Of a DNA stretch of 64,000 nt, positions 28,043-36,096 are shown piece by piece. Numbering within the stretch: the stretch's first letter is position 1; each line of letters starts with the position of its first letter. The notes under the pieces are model-generated. The model was not told the origin of the DNA. It ran no database searches and was given only the letters and a program-made list of their open reading frames with translations. Made by a program: the position numbers and the translations under genes. Source of the DNA: DATMBF01 sp035559595 (lineage in GTDB: Bacteria > Bacteroidota > Ignavibacteria > UBA10030); NCBI GenBank assembly GCA_035559595.1, contig DATMBF010000030.1, positions 62,001 through 126,000 on the forward strand, written 5' to 3'.

Positions 28043-28279
28043 ATGCATGAAGACTCAAAAAAAGGTACTTCAATCCCCATTGAGCTGGCCCGGGAGCTGA
28101 AGAAGAACCGCCAAGCCCTCTCGGCCTTCCAAGCGATGCCTCCTTCACATCAGAAGGAGTATGTCGGTTACATTGCGGAGGCAAAGAAGGCTGAAACTCG
28201 AACAATAAGAGCCGCAAAGTCGATCGAAATGATTCTTAGGTGGCAGCTGGAAAGAAAAGTCAAGAAAACGTTGAAATAG
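28043..28279 (+). CDS. YdeI-like (bacteriocin-protection) domain protein, possible frameshift at start
   Basis: 78 residues matching the C-terminal YdeI/OmpD-associated motif: IPIELARELKKNRQALSAFQAMPPSHQKEYVGYIAEAKKAETR. Family function is unclear. The in-frame ATG (28043) touches the Shine-Dalgarno AGAGGAGG with no spacer. The better-spaced ATG at 28047 is in another frame, but joins this frame if the seven-A run at 28057-28063 had eight As, giving MKTQKKGTSIPIEL. So either the true start uses slippage on the A-run or the run is miscounted. It is a small single-gene unit. Confidence 0.7.
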   Translation: MHEDSKKGTSIPIELARELKKNRQALSAFQAMPPSHQKEYVGYIAEAKKAETRTIRAAKSIEMILRWQLERKVKKTLK

Positions 28280-28285
28280 TATTAG

Positions 28286-28313
28286 GAAGAGTGCACAACT
28301 CTTCGTATCTTGT
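28286..28313 (+). promoter_or_regulatory. inverted repeat overlapping a -7 element before the DEAD-box gene
   Basis: GAAGAGT (28286-28292) and ACTCTTC (28298-28304) form a perfect 7-bp inverted repeat directly before TATCTTGT (28306-28313). It may be an operator between -33 and -7, or a terminator for the preceding small gene followed by GTTTTTG. The -33 position reads TAG, not TTG. Confidence 0.45.
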
Positions 28314-28497
28314 TTTTGCTCCAACGTGGAGCGCCCGCCAACGGAAGTCATGATTTCGGAAGCGGAACTTTTGAGACCGTTCTCCGATGATGAACGTGTA
28401 AGGACGTTAGGCGCGCGTCGCCGCCAGTTCGTAGGTCCCCCATCGCATCTCCTTCGTAGCACAGAGTCTCTCCAAACTATTCTTCAAAAGGAATACC

Positions 28498-29997
28498 ATG
28501 CCATTTTCACAACTCGGTCTACACGACCGTCTCGTGCAAGGAGTCCGCGCTGCCGGGTTCGATGCACCGACCACGATTCAATCACAAGCAATACCGCGCG
28601 TTCTTGCCGGCAACGACATTGTCGGTCTTGCGAACACCGGAACGGGAAAAACAGCAGCCTTTGTATTGCCGATGCTTCACAGGTTTTCGTCGAACACCAA
28701 TGCCAAGCGCGCTGTACGTGGGTTGGTTCTGACGCCAACTCGCGAGCTTGCACGCCAAATCGAGGACTCTATTGCCTTGATGGGAAGATTCACAAATGTC
28801 AGCGCCCTCTCCGTTTACGGAGGGACTGGAATGGAAAAGCAAATTCAACGACTTCGCCGCGGCGTCGACGTGGTCGTGGCAACTCCCGGTCGGTTACTCG
28901 ATCATCTCAACCGGAGAACAATTGACCTGTCGGCCATAGAATACCTTGTTGTAGACGAAGCCGATCGGATGTTTGATATGGGGTTCATCCGGGATGTGAG
29001 GAAGATCGTTTCCCACACACCGCATCAGCGGCAGACGCTCCTTTTTTCTGCCACGATGCCGGAGAGTATCCGGCATCTTACGCAGGTGATTCAGAAAAAT
29101 CCCGAACTCATTCAGGTCGGGGAGACTGCGAATCCTGCTGCAGGAATCACTCAGTACTTCTACGCCGTCGCACCCGAACAGAAGCTCTCGCTTCTTGCAC
29201 ACATTCTCGAGAAGGAGAAGATGGAGAGCGTTCTGGTGTTTTCTCGCACAAAGCATGGTGCGGACAAAGTCTCAGGGCGACTTGAACGAAAAGGATTTGC
29301 CACCACGGCAATCCATTCCAACCGAACACAGTCCCAACGACAACATGCCCTTGCTGGATTCAAGCAGGGTCGCTATCGCATTCTCGTCGCAACGGATATT
29401 GCCGCGCGGGGGATTGATGTTGAAGGGATTTCCCATGTAATCAACTTCGATACGCCGATGGCGCCGGAAGACTACATCCATCGTGTCGGTCGGACCGGCA
29501 GGGCGGAGAAGAACGGGGACGCAATTACGTTTGTATCCAATGCCGAGCGCAAATATTTCCTCCGCATCCAGCAGATGCTGGGGAAGAAGATGGAGCTGAA
29601 GGCGCGTCTGGATTTTCATCCTTCACCTGCTGGCGCCGAGGCACGAAGTGAGCGTGACCAAGAGCCTTCGAGAAGCTCAAAACGGAAAAATGAGAAGAAG
29701 AGAGGATGGACGAATTTGGGCGAGGGACATTCCGACAACAAACACGATGAGCGTGAGAGGCGCCAACGACGCGGCAGAAATGATCGCAGAGGTCAAACCG
29801 GAGGAGCGTCCGCGGAAAGTGGGGAAGAGGGTCGAACTCGTCACCGATCGAATGATTCATCACGTGACCACACCGACGTCCGCCATTCAGGCAAATCTCA
29901 AACGACCAGACATGACTGGATGGCATTGCTGAATCCGTTCATGGCAATGAGCGGAGGACTACGGAAGAAGATCAAGGGGAAGCATAAGCGAGTCTGA
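28498..29997 (+). CDS. DEAD-box ATP-dependent RNA helicase
   Basis: 499 residues. All helicase motifs are present: Q motif near residues 20-28 (FDAPTTIQSQAIP), I (ANTGTGKTA), Ia (TPTRELARQ), II (VDEADRMFD), III (SATMP), and the C-terminal lobe with RTKHGADKVS, ATDIAARGIDVEGI and HRVGRTGRAE. From residue 370 on a low-complexity, Lys/Arg/Glu-rich tail of about 120 residues follows, ending LLNPFMAMSGGLRKKIKGK. This is the RhlE type of long-tailed helicases that unwind rRNA or mRNA. Between 28314 and 28497 there is an untranslated leader of about 180 bases, as in cold-induced helicase genes. AAAGGAA precedes the ATG. Confidence 0.94.
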   Translation: MPFSQLGLHDRLVQGVRAAGFDAPTTIQSQAIPRVLAGNDIVGLANTGTGKTAAFVLPMLHRFSSNTNAKRAVRGLVLTPTRELARQIEDSIALMGRFTNVSALSVYGGTGMEKQIQRLRRGVDVVVATPGRLLDHLNRRTIDLSAIEYLVVDEADRMFDMGFIRDVRKIVSHTPHQRQTLLFSATMPESIRHLTQVIQKNPELIQVGETANPAAGITQYFYAVAPEQKLSLLAHILEKEKMESVLVFSRTKHGADKVSGRLERKGFATTAIHSNRTQSQRQHALAGFKQGRYRILVATDIAARGIDVEGISHVINFDTPMAPEDYIHRVGRTGRAEKNGDAITFVSNAERKYFLRIQQMLGKKMELKARLDFHPSPAGAEARSERDQEPSRSSKRKNEKKRGWTNLGEGHSDNKHDERERRQRRGRNDRRGQTGGASAESGEEGRTRHRSNDSSRDHTDVRHSGKSQTTRHDWMALLNPFMAMSGGLRKKIKGKHKRV

Positions 29998-30025
29998 CAA
30001 CTCATTTGGAACTGCTGTTCAACGA

Positions 30026-30056
30026 AAAGCCGGCCCCCTAAGGGTCGGCTTTTTCG
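30026..30056 (+). terminator. Rho-independent terminator of the DEAD-box gene
   Basis: 11-bp stem with one G-U pair (30026-30036 with 30042-30052), 5-base loop, T-tract. Confidence 0.9.
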
Positions 30057-30070
30057 TGATGGCTTCCTCA

Positions 30071-30101
30071 TTGCTTCTCCTCGTGTTTTTTGGTACCTTG
30101 T
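30071..30101 (+). promoter_or_regulatory. promoter for tRNA-Ser(GCU)
   Basis: TTG at 30071-30073, 20 bases, TACCTTGT at 30094-30101, 27 bases before the tRNA. Confidence 0.72.
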
Positions 30102-30127
30102 GCATACATCAAAGTTCAGCGCAACCC

Positions 30128-30216
30128 GGAGAGGTGGCCGAGTGGCTGAAGGCGGCGGTTTGCTAAACCGTTATAGGGGTAAAACCCTATCGGGGGTTCG
30201 AATCCCCCCCTCTCCG
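30128..30216 (+). tRNA. tRNA-Ser(GCU)
   Basis: Acceptor GGAGAGG pairs with CCTCTCC, anticodon arm CGGTTTGCTAAACCG with anticodon GCT, long class II variable arm and GGTTCGAATCC T-arm. Discriminator G; no encoded CCA. 89 bases. Confidence 0.96.
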
Positions 30217-30233
30217 CAAATGAATGTGTCCTA

Positions 30234-30257
30234 AGCGTCCGTCGGGACGCTTTTTTT
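30234..30257 (+). terminator. Rho-independent terminator after tRNA-Ser(GCU)
   Basis: Stem AGCGTCC (30234-30240) with GGACGCT (30245-30251), GTCG loop and a seven-T run, ending 20 bases before gltX. Confidence 0.9.
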
Positions 30258-30276
30258 GTGCCAATCGGTATCCATC

Positions 30277-31722
30277 ATGTCCAAACCTGTTCGCGTTCGC
30301 TTTGCTCCAAGTCCAACGGGATTTCTCCACGTTGGGGGACTCCGCACCGCCCTCTATAATTACCTTTTCGCAAAGCACCATAAGGGTGCGTTTGTTCTCC
30401 GCATTGAGGATACCGACCAAAGCCGTAAGGTCGAAGGAGCAATCGAGAATCTCATTTCCACTCTTGAGTGGGCCGGCATTCATTACGATGAGGGACCGGG
30501 AAAAGAGGGGAAATTCGGCCCTTATGTTCAGTCTCAACGTCTGCACCATTACCACACCTACGCCAATGAGCTGATTAAGCGATCGAAAGCGTACTATTGC
30601 TTCTGTACACCACAACGACTCGACGAGGTTCGACAGAAGCAGATCGCCGCGAAGATCCCGCCGGCGTACGACAGACATTGTAGGAATATCCCTCCCGAAG
30701 AGGCGCAGAAGCGAAAAGAGTCCGGTGAACCGTTCGTCGTCCGCATGAAAGTACCGATGACAGGAGAGATGACGTTTGAGGATCGCATTCGTGGCAAGGT
30801 GACGATCGCCCATAAAGTGCTTGATGATCAGGTTTTGCTGAAATCGGATGGTTTCCCGACGTATCATCTTGCCGTTGTTGTCGATGATCATCTGATGGAG
30901 ATTTCGCATGTGATCCGTGGCGAGGAGTGGCTTCCCAGCACACCAAAGCACATCATGCTCTATCAGTATCTCGGCTGGGAGGTGCCGGAGTTTGCCCACC
31001 TTCCGTTGCTGCTGAACCCGGATAAAAGTAAGCTCAGCAAGCGGCAAGGTGATGTTGCCGTGGAGGAGTATCGCGCAAAAGGCTATTTGAAAGAAGCATT
31101 GGTGAATTTCGTAGCGTTCCTTGGATGGAATCCTGGTGACGAGCGTGAAATTTTCACACTCGACGAGCTAATCAAGGAATTCTCATTGGAACGGGTAGGG
31201 AAGTCTGGGGCCGTTTTCAACATTGAGAAGCTCAACTGGCTCAACCAGCAGCATCTTCGCCTCAAATCGAATGAGGAAATTGCCGATGCGCTTCAACCGA
31301 TCCTGACATCTGCCGGCATAAGCGGAGTAGAACGTAACTATCTGCTCAAAGTGATTGAGCTGATGAAGGAAAGAGTTACATTTATTGCCGACTTCATCGA
31401 ACTTGGCGACTATTTTTTTCGAGATCCTCTCTCATTTGATGAGAAGGGTGTGCAGAAACACTGGAGACCGGAAGCCAAAAGGAATCTCCTCAAGCTTGCG
31501 GAGCGGTTGGAACAGGCGGCGGAGTTCAGGCTTGGCTCAATCGAATCGATACTTCGCTCCCTTGCAGATGAGCTTGGGGTGAATGCGAGCGCGTTGATTC
31601 ATCCGACGCGACTTGCACTTTCGGGAAGAGTTGTCGGACCGAGTCTCTTTCACATGATGGAATTGCTGGGGAAGGAGACTGTCGTCAAACGTCTCCGCCG
31701 CGCGGCCGAGATGATCAAGTGA
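30277..31722 (+). CDS. gltX: glutamyl-tRNA synthetase
   Basis: 481 residues from ATG 30277; a Met at 30256 lies in the terminator T-run and is unlikely. It charges tRNA-Glu. The HIGH motif is HVGG in RFAPSPTGFLHVGGLRTALYNYL, and the KMSKS loop is KLSKRQG near residue 250. The C-terminal half contains an anticodon-binding domain of normal length. No close promoter was seen; it may rely on read-through of the preceding terminator or a non-standard site. Confidence 0.97.
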   Translation: MSKPVRVRFAPSPTGFLHVGGLRTALYNYLFAKHHKGAFVLRIEDTDQSRKVEGAIENLISTLEWAGIHYDEGPGKEGKFGPYVQSQRLHHYHTYANELIKRSKAYYCFCTPQRLDEVRQKQIAAKIPPAYDRHCRNIPPEEAQKRKESGEPFVVRMKVPMTGEMTFEDRIRGKVTIAHKVLDDQVLLKSDGFPTYHLAVVVDDHLMEISHVIRGEEWLPSTPKHIMLYQYLGWEVPEFAHLPLLLNPDKSKLSKRQGDVAVEEYRAKGYLKEALVNFVAFLGWNPGDEREIFTLDELIKEFSLERVGKSGAVFNIEKLNWLNQQHLRLKSNEEIADALQPILTSAGISGVERNYLLKVIELMKERVTFIADFIELGDYFFRDPLSFDEKGVQKHWRPEAKRNLLKLAERLEQAAEFRLGSIESILRSLADELGVNASALIHPTRLALSGRVVGPSLFHMMELLGKETVVKRLRRAAEMIK

Positions 31723-31781
31723 TCACAACTCCCCAATATCATCCCAACCGACAAAACCGAACCCGAACCATTGCTATGTTC

Positions 31782-31812
31782 TTGTGAATATCTCGATTGC
31801 TGGTTATATTGA
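31782..31812 (+). promoter_or_regulatory. promoter for folB-folK-dck
   Basis: TTG at 31782-31784, 20 bases, TATATTGA at 31805-31812. Confidence 0.72.
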
Positions 31813-31854
31813 CGCAACTTTCGTTCTCTAAGTCTCACTCATCCTTCTACTTCT

Positions 31855-32235
31855 TTGCCCCGTTCAACAAAATCCCTTGATGTTATTCGTTTGCACAATG
31901 CCGTGTTTTATGCATACCACGGAGTGCTTTCGGACGAGCAGAATCTCGGGGGGAAATTCGCGGTTGATGTCGATCTCTTTTGTGACCTCTCTCATGCCGC
32001 GAAAACCGATTCGCTGAATCAGACCGTCGATTATGAACGTGTTTACGATAGCATTCATACCATTGTCCTCCGAAAAAAATACTTCTTGCTTGAGGCTCTG
32101 GCAGGAGCAATTGCGGGGGGGATTTTGAAGAATTTTAAGAAGGTGAAAGGTGTTGTTGTACGCGTGAGAAAGATGAACGCTCCAGTGAAGGGAGTGTTGG
32201 ATTACGTTGAAGTGGAACACACAAAGTGGCGGTAG
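31855..32235 (+). CDS. folB: dihydroneopterin aldolase
   Basis: 126 residues; family size about 120. It cleaves dihydroneopterin to 6-hydroxymethyl-dihydropterin in folate synthesis. Landmarks are LHNAVFYAYHGVLSDEQNLGGKFAVDVDL, TVDYERVYDSI and VRVRKMNAPVKGVLDYVEVE. There is no ATG: the start is TTG at 31855 or a nearby codon, and no Shine-Dalgarno is visible in the 40-base leader. Followed directly by folK, the next enzyme of the pathway. Confidence 0.93.
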   Translation: MPRSTKSLDVIRLHNAVFYAYHGVLSDEQNLGGKFAVDVDLFCDLSHAAKTDSLNQTVDYERVYDSIHTIVLRKKYFLLEALAGAIAGGILKNFKKVKGVVVRVRKMNAPVKGVLDYVEVEHTKWR

Positions 32236-32236
32236 A

Positions 32237-32743
32237 TTGCGGCGGGCATTCTTAGGCCTGGGATCGAATCTGGGGGATCGGTTCGCTCAGCTTCAGTCGG
32301 CTGTTGAGGCGATCGGAAGAACTCCGGGGATAGAAATCATCCGCTTGTCTTCGATCTACGAAACGGAACCGGTTGGAATGAAAGAACAGCCGGCTTTTTA
32401 CAATATGGTGGTTGAAGCCCAGACTGAGTTAGAGCCGAAGTCTCTTTTTCATACGATCAAAGAAATTGAAACGGCGATTGGGAGAACGACGAGTGTGCGC
32501 TGGGGGCCACGCGAAATCGATATCGATCTCCTCTATTTTGACTCAGCGGTGATCAGTGACCCTGAGTTCCAAGTCCCACATCCGGAAATTGCGAATCGGA
32601 ATTTTGTGCTGATTCCGCTTGCGGAGATTGATGGATCGTTCATTGATCCGCGTCGCCGTCAACCGATCCGTTCCTTGCTTGCGGCAAGCCTGGACAGGAG
32701 TGCCGTCAAGCGATTAGATCTAGTTTTGTCATTGTCTCACTAA
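32237..32743 (+). CDS. folK: 2-amino-4-hydroxy-6-hydroxymethyldihydropteridine pyrophosphokinase
   Basis: 168 residues from a TTG at 32237, one base after the folB stop; the N-terminus RRAFLGLGSNLGDR is that of the family. An ATG at 32207 in the same frame adds ten residues but overlaps folB. The enzyme transfers pyrophosphate from ATP to the FolB product. The catalytic region VRWGPREIDIDLLYFDSAV and PHPEIANRNFVLIPLAEI are intact. Together with folB it forms a folate pair. Confidence 0.94.
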   Translation: MRRAFLGLGSNLGDRFAQLQSAVEAIGRTPGIEIIRLSSIYETEPVGMKEQPAFYNMVVEAQTELEPKSLFHTIKEIETAIGRTTSVRWGPREIDIDLLYFDSAVISDPEFQVPHPEIANRNFVLIPLAEIDGSFIDPRRRQPIRSLLAASLDRSAVKRLDLVLSLSH

Positions 32744-32753
32744 GGAGAACTGA

Positions 32754-33413
32754 TTGCAGGTCCCACGTTCTGACATACGGCACATCGCCATAGAGGGCGT
32801 TATTGGCGCCGGCAAGACAACGCTTGCCAAGATGCTCGCAGAAAGACTCGGCGGAAGATTGGTGCTTGAGCGGTTCGATGAGAATCCGTTCCTGCCGAAA
32901 TTCTATCAGGATCCTGAGCATTACGCGTTCCAGACACAGATCTTTTTCCTCCTGAGCCGCTACAGGCAGCAGCAAGAGCTTTTCCAGGCCGATCTGTTCC
33001 ACAACTATATTATTGCGGATTACATCTTCGAAAAGGACAAGATCTTCGCCTACTTGAACCTTCAGGACGACGAGTTGAAGCTGTACGAAACGATCATGTC
33101 GGCTTTCGAAAAGAACATACCGGTTCCCGACCTCGTTGTTTATTTGCAGTGCAGTGTGGATCGGCTGATGGAGAACATCCGGCGTCGTGGTAGGTCGTAT
33201 GAAGAGAACATGTCGGTCGACTATATCCGCGAGCTTAACGAGGCTTATAACTACTTCTTCTTTCGATACAAATCGTCTCCTCTCCTTATTGTCCGTGCAA
33301 CGGACATCGATTTTGTCAACAACAAAGATGATTTTGAGGACCTTGTCGAGCAGATCTTCCGTCCGAACAAGGCTCCTGTGGAATATTACAACCCCGTCCG
33401 GAAAGCGACGTAG
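32754..33413 (+). CDS. deoxynucleoside kinase (dCK/dGK family)
   Basis: 219 residues. Phosphorylates deoxyadenosine, deoxyguanosine or deoxycytidine to monophosphates. Visible: the P-loop GVIGAGKTTLAKML (about 14-26), the substrate segment ENPFLPKFYQDPEHYAFQTQIFFLLSR split over 45-70, the signature DLVVYLQCSVDRLMENIRRRGR, and the lid region with YEENM. The start is TTG 32754 with a clear AAGGAGAA before it. It follows folK by 10 bases, and the next small gene by 5, so the four share one transcript. Specific nucleoside not determined. Confidence 0.9.
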   Translation: MQVPRSDIRHIAIEGVIGAGKTTLAKMLAERLGGRLVLERFDENPFLPKFYQDPEHYAFQTQIFFLLSRYRQQQELFQADLFHNYIIADYIFEKDKIFAYLNLQDDELKLYETIMSAFEKNIPVPDLVVYLQCSVDRLMENIRRRGRSYEENMSVDYIRELNEAYNYFFFRYKSSPLLIVRATDIDFVNNKDDFEDLVEQIFRPNKAPVEYYNPVRKAT

Positions 33414-33418
33414 CGGCG

Positions 33419-33640
33419 ATGGTTCGCTTCATTATTCTCGCGATAGTGTTCTATCTTGCTTTTCGTTTGTTTCTCTGGTTGCTTCGAACCGTTTTGTTGC
33501 CGTTCATGACTCCTCGTCAACCTCCAGTCGGGTCAAATCACGAGCAACAACCGGAGAGCACGATTGATCCGAAGGACATTCAAGACGCGAAGTTCATCGA
33601 CCTTCCTAAACAAGAGCAATCCAAAGAGCATCAATCCTAA
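33419..33640 (+). CDS. small membrane-anchored protein, DUF4834-like
   Basis: 73 residues. One membrane helix (FIILAIVFYLAFRLFLWLLRTVLLPF), then a polar tail with the motif DIQDAKFIDL. This pattern resembles small FCB proteins annotated as DUF4834, of unknown function; the assignment is tentative. It lies 5 bases after the kinase and is the last gene of the folB transcript. 190 bases without a gene follow, containing only the asnS promoter. Confidence 0.6.
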   Translation: MVRFIILAIVFYLAFRLFLWLLRTVLLPFMTPRQPPVGSNHEQQPESTIDPKDIQDAKFIDLPKQEQSKEHQS

Positions 33641-33772
33641 CAACCCATACTTCTCATTCTTGAGATTGACTCGGTGAATTTCTTAGCTTTGCCAAGAGTC
33701 AATCGCTCAGTGTGTGGCGTTGCAGTAAACGATTATCTGCGCGGCTTGACGCTTCACCATTTCCAAATTTCG

Positions 33773-33803
33773 TTGAAGATATACTTTTCCTTTGCTATAT
33801 TGA
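33773..33803 (+). promoter_or_regulatory. promoter for asnS
   Basis: TTG at 33773-33775, 20 bases, TATATTGA at 33796-33803. Confidence 0.75.
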
Positions 33804-33833
33804 CCGCGGTTTTTTCACACCACGAGCGAGAAC

Positions 33834-35132
33834 TTGACCCAAAGAGTTTACATTGAAACCTTAGACGATCACGTCGGCAATGAAGTGACGCTCCAAGGGT
33901 GGCTGTATAACAAGCGATCCAGCGGGAAGATCAGATTTCTGCTCCTGCGTGACGGAACTGGGATTATTCAAGGAGTGCTGGTTAAGGGTCAGACTCCGGA
34001 CGAGAGTTATCAGGCATTCGATGAGCTTACGCAGGAATCCTCATTTGCCATGACGGGGAAGGTGCGTAAGGACGACCGCGCACCCGGCGGCTTCGAACTT
34101 GATGTCACGGGCATCAAGATTTATCAGATCGCTAAAGACTATCCGATCACGCCAAAAGAGCATGGTGTTGAGTTCCTGGCCGATCGCAGGCATTTGTGGC
34201 TTCGTTCTTCACGTCAACATGCAATCATGCGGGTTCGCCACCGAATTATCAGGGCGATCCGTGACTTCTTCGATGATCGAGGCTTCACGCTTGTCGATTC
34301 TCCCATTCTCACCCCAAATGCTGTTGAGGGAACCACGACGCTATTCGAGACGGAGTACTTTGATCTTGGCAAGGCTTATTTGACACAATCCGGCCAGCTC
34401 TATGCTGAAGCTGGGGCAATGGCGTTCGGCAAGGTTTACTGCTTCGGTCCGACGTTTCGTGCAGAAAAATCGAAGACGCGCAGGCATTTGACGGAGTTTT
34501 GGATGGTGGAACCGGAGGTTGCCTTCTACGACTTGAATGATGATATGGATTTGGCGGAAGAATTTTTGGAGTACATCGTTCAGACGGTACTGAAAGATCG
34601 GGCCGAAGAACTCAAAGTACTCGAGAGGAATACGAAGTTCTTGGAGAACGTGAAGCGCCCTCTACCAAGGATTACCTATGACGAGGCTGTGGAGATCCTC
34701 AGGAAGAAAGGAATCAGTTTTGAGTGGGGTGGAGATTTTGGTGGAACGGACGAGACGGTGATTTCGGAGCAATTCGACCGTCCTGTGATGGTGCATCGCT
34801 ATCCGGCCCAGGTCAAGGCGTTCTACATGAAGCGTGATCCCGAGAATCCAAAGCTTGCGCTCGCCCTGGATGTGCTCGCCCCGGAGGGATACGGAGAGAT
34901 TATCGGTGGCAGCCAGCGTGAGGACGATCTGGACGCGTTGTTGCATCGCATCAAAGAGCACAATCTGCCTCAAGAAGCTTTTGAGTGGTATTTGGATTTG
35001 CGCCGCTATGGAAGCGTGCCGCACTCGGGATTCGGGCTCGGATTGGAGAGGACTGTTGCATGGATTTGCGGTCTCGATCACGTAAGAGAGACGATTCCGT
35101 TTCCGAGGATGATCTACCGATTGACGCCGTGA
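33834..35132 (+). CDS. asnS: asparaginyl-tRNA synthetase
   Basis: 432 residues, class II. An OB-fold anticodon domain at 1-110 ([24 protein letters not shown]) precedes the catalytic core with motif 2 ([21 protein letters not shown] split) and motif 3 ([21 protein letters not shown]). The motif EKSKTRRHL and the ending [11 protein letters not shown] distinguish AsnRS from AspRS. The start is TTG 33834, about 30 bases after the -7 element, without a clear Shine-Dalgarno. Having AsnRS means Asn-tRNA need not be made by transamidation. Confidence 0.96.
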   Translation: MTQRVYIETLDDHVGNEVTLQGWLYNKRSSGKIRFLLLRDGTGIIQGVLVKGQTPDESYQAFDELTQESSFAMTGKVRKDDRAPGGFELDVTGIKIYQIAKDYPITPKEHGVEFLADRRHLWLRSSRQHAIMRVRHRIIRAIRDFFDDRGFTLVDSPILTPNAVEGTTTLFETEYFDLGKAYLTQSGQLYAEAGAMAFGKVYCFGPTFRAEKSKTRRHLTEFWMVEPEVAFYDLNDDMDLAEEFLEYIVQTVLKDRAEELKVLERNTKFLENVKRPLPRITYDEAVEILRKKGISFEWGGDFGGTDETVISEQFDRPVMVHRYPAQVKAFYMKRDPENPKLALALDVLAPEGYGEIIGGSQREDDLDALLHRIKEHNLPQEAFEWYLDLRRYGSVPHSGFGLGLERTVAWICGLDHVRETIPFPRMIYRLTP

Positions 35133-35178
35133 GGGGAGAAAGGAAAACGGAAGCGAGAACCCGTTGAACCATCTCACA

Positions 35179-36096
35179 ATGCTCAAAGTTTCGAATCTCA
35201 GGAAAGAGTTTGACACTGTTGTCGCTGTGGACGGCGTTTCACTTGAAGTGAAGCGCGGAGAGCTGTTCGGCCTCTTGGGACCGAACGGTGCCGGAAAGAC
35301 AACAACCATTCGAACAATCCTGAATATTATCCAGCCGGATAGCGGGGAGATCACTTTCGATGGCAAGCCGTTCAACGAAGAGATGTGGAATACGATCGGC
35401 TATCTCCCGGAAGAGCGTGGTCTCTATCGTAAGAGCAAAATTCTCAACACGATTCTCTATTTTGCTTCACTGAAAGGTCTGGATGAGAGGACCGCGAAGC
35501 CGAGGGCCCTCCAGTGGTTGGAAAGATTCGGATTGAACGATCGGGCAAATCAGAATGTGGAGGAGTTGTCCAAGGGAAATCAGCAGAAAGTGCAAATCAT
35601 CATCTCCCTCATTCATGAGCCCAGCCTTGTGATCCTTGACGAGCCATTTTCAGGTCTCGATCCTGTCAATCAAATCCTGCTTAAAGATATTCTCCTCGAA
35701 GTTCGGCAGAAAAACACCGCCATCATCTTCTCCACTCACCAGATGGATCAGGTCGAGAAGATGTGCGATACTATCTGCCTCATCAACAAGGGCAAGCCGG
35801 TGTTAAGTGGTTCCTTGCGTGAGGTGAAGAGGAACTACGGAAAGAACTCCGTTCACCTTGAGTTTAATGGCGATGGCTCGTTCCTCAAGCAACTGCCGTT
35901 TGTTAAGAAAGCCGATATCTATCAGAACTACGCAGAGTTAGAGGTTGAAGAGAGTACGAGCTCCCGCGAGCTGCTGTCACAGATTAACGGTCGCCTCGAC
36001 CTCCGGAGATTCGAAGTCGTTGAGCCTTCCCTGAACTCCATCTTTATCGATGTTGTCGGCGGAGTTCCCCAGCCGGCGGGTGGAGGTGCCGCATGA
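35179..36096 (+). CDS. ABC transporter ATP-binding protein (NatA-like)
   Basis: 305 residues from ATG 35179; a TTG at 35164 in frame would add five residues. The ATPase has Walker A GPNGAGKTT, Q-loop, signature LSKGNQQKVQ, Walker B LVILDEPFSGLDP and H-loop STHQ. A C-terminal domain of about 80 residues follows, as in the NatA/YhaQ group. Its stop overlaps the ATG of the ABC-2 permease gene, its partner. Direction is likely export; the substrate could be sodium, as for NatAB, or a lipid or peptide. Confidence 0.92.
   Translation: MLKVSNLRKEFDTVVAVDGVSLEVKRGELFGLLGPNGAGKTTTIRTILNIIQPDSGEITFDGKPFNEEMWNTIGYLPEERGLYRKSKILNTILYFASLKGLDERTAKPRALQWLERFGLNDRANQNVEELSKGNQQKVQIIISLIHEPSLVILDEPFSGLDPVNQILLKDILLEVRQKNTAIIFSTHQMDQVEKMCDTICLINKGKPVLSGSLREVKRNYGKNSVHLEFNGDGSFLKQLPFVKKADIYQNYAELEVEESTSSRELLSQINGRLDLRRFEVVEPSLNSIFIDVVGGVPQPAGGGAA

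Noticed and set aside
28326..28925. Open frame at 28326-28925
   Set aside because: It overlaps the DEAD-box gene in another frame, has arginine/serine-rich composition and no family-like motif.
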